Assembly (NCBI GenBank): GCA_945902075.1
Contig: CAMDMA010000031.1
Span: 1-43,082 of the forward strand
DNA length: 43,082 nucleotides
Origin: Candidatus Kuenenia stuttgartensis
GTDB taxonomy: Bacteria > Planctomycetota > Phycisphaerae > Phycisphaerales > SM1A02
Direction: 5' to 3'
The number at the start of each line of letters is the position of its first letter. Position 1 is the stretch's first letter. A model generated the notes under the pieces. The model was not told the origin of the DNA, made no database searches, and saw only the letters and a list, made by a program, of their open reading frames with translations. Shown piece after piece: positions 37,828-43,082 of the stretch. The translations under genes and the position numbers were made by a program.

Positions 37828-38873
37828 CGCCGCGAACCTCTTGAACCCGACATCGAGTTGCCACGGCCACCTACGCCGCGGCCCGCCCCGCCAACTTGCC
37901 CGCCACCCGTCCCAGGACGATTGTCTGGCCGGGGTCTGTTGATTCCCCCGCCAAATCCTCCACCTGGACGACCGCCGTCAGAAACGCCGCCGCCGCTCCC
38001 TGGCCGATTCCCGCCATTCGGTCGGCCGCCTTGCCCAAATCCACCGCCCGTTTGTCCGCCCCCACCGATTACGGAGTCGCCACCGGGCGGCATTTGCGTT
38101 CCGCCGTTCATCGCGCCATCGCCCCCGGCCGCTGCAGCAGCGGCTTCTTCTTCGGGAGTCATCTCACCCTCCGCAGCCGACTCCTCATCCTCCGGCGGTG
38201 GCGGGGGTGGAACGATACGGTCGATTGGAACTTGAGTGCGAAGCACGGCGAGTGAACGCGAAGGATCAGTTGCGTCGGAACCAGCCTCATCCCCGGTCGC
38301 CGTTACGGTGACCCGAAGTGCCCATGGAAGCCCGAGCTCGTCGGAATCCCAATCGGGATACCACGTCTCACCGTCATAGGCCTCGATGGAGATACCGACC
38401 ACGCCATCGACGCTCGGCATCGCGGTACCGCCGCCTTCACCATTCTCATCCGGCACAGCATCGCGACGCATCCAAAGCACGCTTCCGTCTCGATCATCTT
38501 GAATTCGATACTGCGACTCGTACTCGCCACCCTCGCCCGCGTATTCGTCGCGCTGCAGGGGTCGAAGTCTGTTGTTGTAAATCAACACCTCGTCGCGATC
38601 CATCTGCCCGTACGGGGTTGACGTCATGCCGTCGTAGAGCACGACGCGCGTGAAGAAGAGGTCGCTGTCGCGGATAACCGACGCAAGGTCGCGGCGCACG
38701 TTGTCAAGGGCTGCGCTCGCGCGACTGACCGCATCGAGTCGGAGCCGAGCCGCGTCTCGCGCACGAGAGATGCGTGACAGGACGCTGCCGATCGTCACAA
38801 CGACAATCGCGCTCACGGCGATCGCGATGACAAGCTCGACCACAGTGAAGCCCGACTTGGATTTACGGTGCAT
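37824..38873 (-). CDS. gspJ: T2SS pseudopilin GspJ-like with Gly-rich tail
   Basis: From ATG 38873 the 349-residue product has an eight-residue leader 'MHRKSKSG' and the pilin helix 'FTVVELVIAIAVSAIVVVTI' with Glu5. An ATG at 38909 would lengthen the leader to 20. The globular domain fits GspJ ('SRASAALDNVRRDLASVIRD', 'GVVGISIEAYDGETWYPDWD'). Unusually, the last ~140 residues are low-complexity: a Pro/Glu block ('VPPPPPPEDEESAAEGEMTP') and then about 100 Gly/Asn/Arg/Pro residues. Pseudopilins normally end with their folded domain. The gene overlaps gspI by 11 bases and gspK by four. The tail may extend from the tip complex; its use is unknown. Confidence 0.85.
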   Translation of the reverse strand: MHRKSKSGFTVVELVIAIAVSAIVVVTIGSVLSRISRARDAARLRLDAVSRASAALDNVRRDLASVIRDSDLFFTRVVLYDGMTSTPYGQMDRDEVLIYNNRLRPLQRDEYAGEGGEYESQYRIQDDRDGSVLWMRRDAVPDENGEGGGTAMPSVDGVVGISIEAYDGETWYPDWDSDELGLPWALRVTVTATGDEAGSDATDPSRSLAVLRTQVPIDRIVPPPPPPEDEESAAEGEMTPEEEAAAAAAGGDGAMNGGTQMPPGGDSVIGGGGQTGGGFGQGGRPNGGNRPGSGGGVSDGGRPGGGFGGGINRPRPDNRPGTGGGQVGGAGRGVGGRGNSMSGSRGSRR

Positions 38874-39378
38874 CTTGGCCGCCTTCTCTTGCTGCTTGTT
38901 GTTCCGCATAGCGCGCCTCTCGGTCGATGGGTTCACTCGGCTCTCGAAGTGGGTCCGGCTCTTCGCCGCGCTTTTCCGCGATCCGAGTTTCGATCGTGTA
39001 CGAGCGTCCAGAATCGTGTGTGAGTGTGAGGGCAACATGCGCAGGAATCCCGGCGCCACCCTGACTGATGTTGATTGAGTATTCGAAACCGTCGTAGGGA
39101 CTATCCCATTCGAAGCGGCCACTTGTGGGATGAAGGTCTTCGAAGTCCACAGGGCCTTCGGTGAGAACCATCGACAGCAACTCGTCCATTGCGGCGGCAG
39201 CGCGAACGTCGAGTTCTCCCCGGCGCTGAAGCACCATCGCCTGGCCTCCGACGCCGAGGACCGCAACCATGCCGATCGACAGGAGCACGCCTGCGATCAC
39301 CGCATCCATGAGCGCAAAGCCGCGTCGAACCTGACAGCGTGAGGATCCGCGAAGCGAGTTGTGCGTGGACGAGGTCAT
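38863..39378 (-). CDS. gspI: T2SS pseudopilin GspI-like
   Basis: This 171-residue minor pseudopilin has the leader 'SSRCQVRRG' followed by 'FALMDAVIAGVLLSIGMVAV'. The residue at position 5 after the cleavage site is Asp rather than the nearly invariant Glu, an unusual substitution. The remainder ('RRGELDVRAAAAMDELLSMV', 'GFEYSINISQGGAGIPAHVA', 'LTLTHDSGRSYTIETRIAEK') fits GspI in length and pattern. The C-terminal 30 residues are highly charged. It lies 24 bases after gspH and overlaps gspJ. GspI with J and K would form the tip complex of the pseudopilus. Confidence 0.83.
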   Translation of the reverse strand: MTSSTHNSLRGSSRCQVRRGFALMDAVIAGVLLSIGMVAVLGVGGQAMVLQRRGELDVRAAAAMDELLSMVLTEGPVDFEDLHPTSGRFEWDSPYDGFEYSINISQGGAGIPAHVALTLTHDSGRSYTIETRIAEKRGEEPDPLREPSEPIDREARYAEQQAAREGGQDAP

Positions 39379-39402
39379 AGGGTCTGGAGCAGAGGGATCG
39401 GG

Positions 39403-39954
39403 CTACCAACGGTCGTAGGTTCCACCTTGGCCGTCGAGGTCGATCGGGGATCGGTCGACAGCACGTGGATCGTCCGAGCGGGTGGGCACGGTCGTGTAGT
39501 TGTCAAGTGAAACGGTCACCAGCTTTTCTGTCCCAACGAGCTCGAGTTCGATACGCGGACGGCCGCCGTCCGGGTGGGTTGGAATGGTCCATCTCTCGTC
39601 GTAGAAATCGACGCCATCCGCCGTCGCGCGCGCGATGATCATGCCGTCTGGCAGGGTGACCGGGTTACTCAGTCGATCTTCCTGCCAGATTCGCGGTCCT
39701 TCCGGATTCTGCGGATTGAGGTCGTAGATCCACAGTGAAACTTCGCGAATTGAGCCGTCGTAGTACAGCCCGATCTGCTGTGTGCCCGCACTGTTGCGGA
39801 ATGCATACATGCGGAGCAGGTCTTCGACGTCGAGCACAGCCTTCTCTTCGCGTTGTCGCTGGACGACAACCATGCGCGGCACGATGGTGGCCGCGAGAAT
39901 GGCCAACATCACACACACCACGATCACTTCGACAAGCGAGAAACCGCGTCTCAT
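39403..39954 (-). CDS. gspH: T2SS minor pseudopilin GspH-like
   Basis: The 183-residue protein (ATG 39954) has a very short leader, 'MRRG', before 'FSLVEVIVVCVMLAILAATI' with Glu5; an upstream GTG at 39999 would give a 19-residue leader. The segment 'VPRMVVVQRQREEKAVLDVE' continues the pilin helix, and the rest is beta-rich ('TQQIGLYYDGSIREVSLWIY', 'LPDGMIIARATADGVDFYDE', 'RPRIELELVGTEKLVTVSLD'). Position between gspG and gspI and GspH-like beta pattern support the call; sequence similarity in this family is weak. It follows gspG by 56 bases. Confidence 0.78.
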   Translation of the reverse strand: MRRGFSLVEVIVVCVMLAILAATIVPRMVVVQRQREEKAVLDVEDLLRMYAFRNSAGTQQIGLYYDGSIREVSLWIYDLNPQNPEGPRIWQEDRLSNPVTLPDGMIIARATADGVDFYDERWTIPTHPDGGRPRIELELVGTEKLVTVSLDNYTTVPTRSDDPRAVDRSPIDLDGQGGTYDRW

Positions 39955-40010
39955 GAGACGCGGCTCGCATGGAAGGTCGTGGCAGGAACTTCGTGGCACG
40001 ATTCAGGTCA

Positions 40011-40472
40011 TCACTTGTTCTGGTTCTTCTTCGGATCACGGCCGTGGTAAATGTCCGTTCCGTCTTTCTCGCCACCAGGGGCCTTGTCGGCGCCGTAGCT
40101 GAAGACATCAAACTCACGCCCCATTCCCGGCACCGCAATCTGGTAGGGCATTCCCCACGGATCTATGAGATCTTCAGGAGTCTCGAGGAAGCTCGGGATG
40201 AGAACGTTCAGGTCGAAGTCGCTGCCCAATGAAGATTCACGAGTCTCAGTGAGGTAAATCTTGACTGCCTGCGCGATCGCGCTGGCCTTGATCTGCGCTT
40301 GATCCTGCTTGGCGCTTGAGAGCCGATTCAGTAGGTTGGGTGCAACAAGCGCCGCGAAGATCGCGATGATCGTCACGGCGACAATGACTTCGATGAGGCT
40401 GAAACCTCGACGAGTGCGGCGGCGACGATGGCGTGCGTTTGTGTTTCGGAGGGTCATGTTTCGGGGGGACAT
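40011..40472 (-). CDS. gspG: T2SS major pseudopilin GspG
   Basis: The main pseudopilus subunit. The 153-residue precursor has a basic leader ending 'RRRRTRRG', then 'FSLIEVIVAVTIIAIFAALV' with Glu5, followed by 'APNLLNRLSSAKQDQAQIKA', as in classical GspG. The C-terminal signature is present: 'LIDPWGMPYQIAVPG' and the calcium-binding loop 'EFDVFSYGADKAPGGEKDGT' followed by D-I. The calcium loop is required for stability of the family. Start ATG 40472 has AAGG upstream; an ATG at 40457 is also possible. It follows gspF by 30 bases. Alone among the pseudopilins here it has no low-complexity addition. Confidence 0.94.
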   Translation of the reverse strand: MSPRNMTLRNTNARHRRRRTRRGFSLIEVIVAVTIIAIFAALVAPNLLNRLSSAKQDQAQIKASAIAQAVKIYLTETRESSLGSDFDLNVLIPSFLETPEDLIDPWGMPYQIAVPGMGREFDVFSYGADKAPGGEKDGTDIYHGRDPKKNQNK

Positions 40473-40502
40473 TCGTGGTGCCTTTCGCAGGCGAGGGCTT
40501 TA

Positions 40503-41717
40503 CTAGCCCACGGCCTTCTGGAGTTCGATGATCGGGAGGAGGATCGCAGAGAGAACAAAACTCGCCACGAGCGCCATCACGATCAGCAGGACAGTCGGAA
40601 GAATGCGAGTGAAGAGTTTGAGCGAGTTGTTGACCTGTCGATCAAAAGACCCTGCGGCGTGGAGGAGCATTTGCTCAAGCCGGCCGGAACGCTCGCCAAT
40701 GTTCACAATTTGGACAAGCAGCGGTGGAAAGTGACCGCTGCGCTCGAGCGGATCGGCCAGCGATTGGCCAGTTGTCACCTTGTCCGACACCTGATCGATG
40801 GCCCGGGTGAGCGCGGCATTTCCGAGCGTGTCGCGAACGATGCGAAGCGCGGAAAGAATTGGAATTCCTGCCGACACAAGCGTTCCGAGCGTGCGCGTGA
40901 ACCGGGCGACCGCGATGTCTCGCACGAGTCGGCCTACAACAGGAACGCGGAGGAGGAATGTGTCGAAACGGAGGCGGTTTGCCGGGAACGCGAGCCAGTT
41001 TCGCCACGAGATCCACGCGAGCACCATTGCGCCGAGAATGACGAGCCACCAAGCGAGGATAAAGTCGGATGCGTCCATCAGAATGATGGTCGGCAGTGGG
41101 AGATCGAGCTTGGCTTGAAGAATCGGCTTCATCACGCGCGGAAGCACGAACACAATCAGGATAATGACGCTCGCGCCAATCAATCCGGCGATCATCAGTG
41201 GGTACACAACCGCGCCAACGACTTCTCGCCGAAGTTCGACAGAGCGCTCAAGAAGGTCTGCGAGTTGATGCATGATCTCGGCGTTGCGACCGGATGCATC
41301 TGCGGCGCGCAGCATGCCGGTCGTCATGTCATCGAACGGTGGGCCGTATTCCTTTGCGGCCTGATGCAGCGTGACACCAGCTTCAACGCGTTCGATCACG
41401 AAATCGAGAATGACCTGCAGGTTCTTGCTCGCAGCTTGGCGGCGGACGGTGCGCAAGGCCTGCATCAGCGGCAGTCCCGCCTCAAGCGCGGTTGCGAGCT
41501 CGCGAATCAAGTCTGCAAGTTCGGAGCGCGTGATGACCGGACGCACCACGCGGCGCCCAACCGCTGCCGCGGCATCTGCGGCACTCATCTCAAGTTCGAG
41601 TGGCGTTTCGCCCTTTTGAACGACAAGTCGCATTGCCGCAGAGCGATCAGGAGCAACCACGGATCCGTTGGTAATGGCACCATCAGCGGCGAGAGATTGG
41701 TAACGAAAGGTGGGCAT
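40503..41717 (-). CDS. gspF: T2SS inner-membrane platform protein GspF
   Basis: The 404-residue GspF has its N-terminal domain 'YQSLAADGAITNGSVVAPDR' and two T2SSF repeats (from about residue 67, 'LADLIRELATALEAGLPLMQ', and about 270, 'FTRTLGTLVSAGIPILSALR'). Three membrane helices are visible: 'LMIAGLIGASVIILIVFVLP', 'WWLVILGAMVLAWISW' and the C-terminal 'TVLLIVMALVASFVLSAILL'. It starts nine bases after the gspE stop. It is distinct from the second family member at 19765-21000, so the organism runs two such platforms. GspF transmits GspE motion to pseudopilus assembly. Confidence 0.94.
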   Translation of the reverse strand: MPTFRYQSLAADGAITNGSVVAPDRSAAMRLVVQKGETPLELEMSAADAAAAVGRRVVRPVITRSELADLIRELATALEAGLPLMQALRTVRRQAASKNLQVILDFVIERVEAGVTLHQAAKEYGPPFDDMTTGMLRAADASGRNAEIMHQLADLLERSVELRREVVGAVVYPLMIAGLIGASVIILIVFVLPRVMKPILQAKLDLPLPTIILMDASDFILAWWLVILGAMVLAWISWRNWLAFPANRLRFDTFLLRVPVVGRLVRDIAVARFTRTLGTLVSAGIPILSALRIVRDTLGNAALTRAIDQVSDKVTTGQSLADPLERSGHFPPLLVQIVNIGERSGRLEQMLLHAAGSFDRQVNNSLKLFTRILPTVLLIVMALVASFVLSAILLPIIELQKAVG

Positions 41718-41726
41718 ACGCGTGGA

Positions 41727-43082
41727 TTAACTTTTCTGCTCTTGCTTCTTCATGTCGCTCGTAAAGTCGTCGACATCCTGCGTCGCACGAAGCACTTCTT
41801 CAATGGTCGTCATGCTTGCAAGTGCCTTCAACATGCCGTCTTCGCGCATGGTGATGAAGTCGGGGTCGAGGAGCGACTTGAGCTCGTGGACCGGACGGTT
41901 CTGCGCGATGGCGGCGCGGAGGGGGGTGGAGACTCGAACGATTTCGAAGAAGCCAAGGCGTCCTCGGAATCCGCTGCCGCCACATTTCTCACAGCCACGT
42001 CCAACGGTTTGCCGGCCGTTAAAGCGCGTGCGCTCGCTCGGGGTGAGGCGATTCTCCACTTCTTCGCTGAGCGGGCGGACTTCCTTGCAGTGGGAGCAGT
42101 TGCGTCGACCGAGTCGTTGCGCGAGGAGGCCCTCGAGGACGCTTGCGGCGAGGTAAGGCTCGGCTCCCATGTCGACGAGACGGCCGACAGATGAGATCGC
42201 GTCATTCGTGTGCAGTGTCGAAAAGATAAGGTGACCGGTGAGTGCCGAGCGGATCGCGATGTCCACGGTTTCAGCGTCGCGAATTTCGCCAACAAAGACG
42301 ATGTCCGGATCCTGGCGAAGAATCGCGCGAAGCCCCGTCGCAAAGCTCAGTCCGCGTTTCGCGTTGACGGGAATCTGATTAATCCCGTTGAGTTCGTACT
42401 CAACAGGATCTTCGATGGTGATGATCTTTTTGCGCGGGTCATAGAGCTTCGAAAGCGAGGCGTACAACGTTGTCGTCTTGCCAGATCCAGTCGGGCCAGT
42501 GACGAGCACAAGCCCGTGTGGTTTTTCGATCATTCGGTCGACAAGCGCTCGGTGTGACTCGCTCATGCCAAGACTCACGAGGTCGAGCGGAAGCGAACTC
42601 TTGTCGAGAATACGCATCACGACCGACTCGCCATAGAGCGTCGGCACAGTCGAGACACGGATGTCGACCTTGCGACCCTCGAAGCGAAGCGTGATGTGTC
42701 CATCTTGCGGAACGTAGCGTTCCGCAATGTTCATTCCCGCCATAATTTTGATTCGACCGATGAGTGCTGCCTGAAGGTGCTTCGGCGGCTGCGGCTGTGA
42801 GACAAGCACGCCGTCGATGCGATACTTGACCCGGAGTTCAAGTTCAAACGGCTCGACGTGCACGTCGCTCGCACGCCCCTGGACGGCCTCAAGCAGAATC
42901 AGATTGACGAGATTAATGAGCGTCGGCTGCTCCGCCATCCGGTGCACATCATCTGCCTCGATGGCGTCGAGATTGTGCTCGCTGTCTGGACCCGCCGCGA
43001 TGCCGCCGTCATTGGCAAGGGACTCCGCCATGCGTGCGGCAGTTGTGCCGTAGCGGTCGCGCATGAGGTCGCGAAACGCTGG
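41727..43082 (-). CDS. gspE: T2SS assembly ATPase GspE (N-terminus outside window)
   Basis: GspE hydrolyses ATP to extend the pseudopilus. The 452 visible residues hold the N2E and C-terminal motor domains: 'GRASDVHVEPFELELRVKYR', Walker A 'VTGPTGSGKTTTLYASL', Asp box 'IITIEDPVEYEL', Walker B 'LRQDPDIVFVGEIRDAE' and His box 'HLIFSTLHTNDAISSV'. The four-Cys zinc site that sets GspE/PilB apart from PilT is also present: 'RRNCSHCKEVRP' and 'GCEKCGGSGFRGRLGFFEI'. The frame is open to the window edge ('PAFRDLMRDRYG'), so the N-terminal GspL-binding domain is at least partly outside. It ends ten bases before gspF. Confidence 0.95.
   Translation of the reverse strand, partial: PAFRDLMRDRYGTTAARMAESLANDGGIAAGPDSEHNLDAIEADDVHRMAEQPTLINLVNLILLEAVQGRASDVHVEPFELELRVKYRIDGVLVSQPQPPKHLQAALIGRIKIMAGMNIAERYVPQDGHITLRFEGRKVDIRVSTVPTLYGESVVMRILDKSSLPLDLVSLGMSESHRALVDRMIEKPHGLVLVTGPTGSGKTTTLYASLSKLYDPRKKIITIEDPVEYELNGINQIPVNAKRGLSFATGLRAILRQDPDIVFVGEIRDAETVDIAIRSALTGHLIFSTLHTNDAISSVGRLVDMGAEPYLAASVLEGLLAQRLGRRNCSHCKEVRPLSEEVENRLTPSERTRFNGRQTVGRGCEKCGGSGFRGRLGFFEIVRVSTPLRAAIAQNRPVHELKSLLDPDFITMREDGMLKALASMTTIEEVLRATQDVDDFTSDMKKQEQKS

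Noticed and set aside
40428-42194. Plus-strand frame of 588 codons antisense to gspG/gspF/gspE
   Set aside because: gspF and gspE on the other strand have full family motifs; the antisense product is His/Arg/Asp-rich with no recognisable domain.
1-43082. CRISPR array, insertion sequence or prophage
   Set aside because: No regularly spaced direct repeats of 24-40 bases, no transposase or integrase motif and no terminal inverted repeats were seen.

Overview
The window is 43 kb of high-GC bacterial chromosome. No rRNA or tRNA gene, CRISPR array, transposase or prophage gene was found. Several features suggest a planctomycete, probably of the Phycisphaerae: a long type II secretion (T2SS) operon with PilM/PilN-like fusion, low-complexity linkers and many lipoproteins; a giant PQQ-type propeller protein; a flavin-dependent thymidylate synthase; dehydratase/acyl-carrier-protein trios; and first-in-operon genes that look leaderless. 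The assignment is inference from gene content, with no marker gene present.

Layout, left half (1-16 kb): a truncated ftsK (minus) diverges from a FabZ-like / unusual ACP / FabZ-like trio. An AhpD-like protein follows, then a very strong hairpin and a 300 bp non-coding stretch. Next come coaD, an MBL-fold protein with most metal ligands lost, panB, an HtrA-type protease, a solitary OppF-type ATPase, a small membrane protein and thyX. Convergent to these (minus) are a phosphonatase-like HAD protein without its nucleophile, a small lipoprotein and a phosphoglucosamine/phosphomannomutase. A PTPS-III-like pterin enzyme is then coupled to polyphosphate kinase. Pantothenate/CoA (panB, coaD) and folate/thymidylate (PTPS-III, thyX) supply are the recognisable metabolic themes.

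Middle (16-28 kb): a minus-strand type IV filament cluster, transcribed as pilT, a GspF/PilC platform protein, a PilV/GspI-like prepilin, an 805-residue PilX-like protein with calcium-binding loops, and a GspJ/PilW-like prepilin. It is followed by a lipoprotein gene divergent from a 1423-residue two-propeller protein, and by an extremely acidic protein.

Right half (28-43 kb): one minus-strand operon carrying an almost complete T2SS in the order E-F-G-H-I-J-K-L-M-C-D plus a terminal lipoprotein, closed by a hairpin shared with the acidic gene. Four consecutive 4-bp stop/start overlaps (J/K, K/L, L/M, M/C) tie the assembly platform together. The GspE end runs off the window; no prepilin peptidase is seen. 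The two filament clusters, the propeller protein and the surface lipoproteins suggest a region devoted to envelope traffic.

Regulatory pattern: almost every gene that begins a transcription unit has a TANNNT (mostly TACNNT) hexamer ending 6-10 bases before its start codon, as expected for leaderless mRNAs, whereas genes inside units have Shine-Dalgarno sequences or overlapping stop/start codons. This pattern was used to choose several starts.
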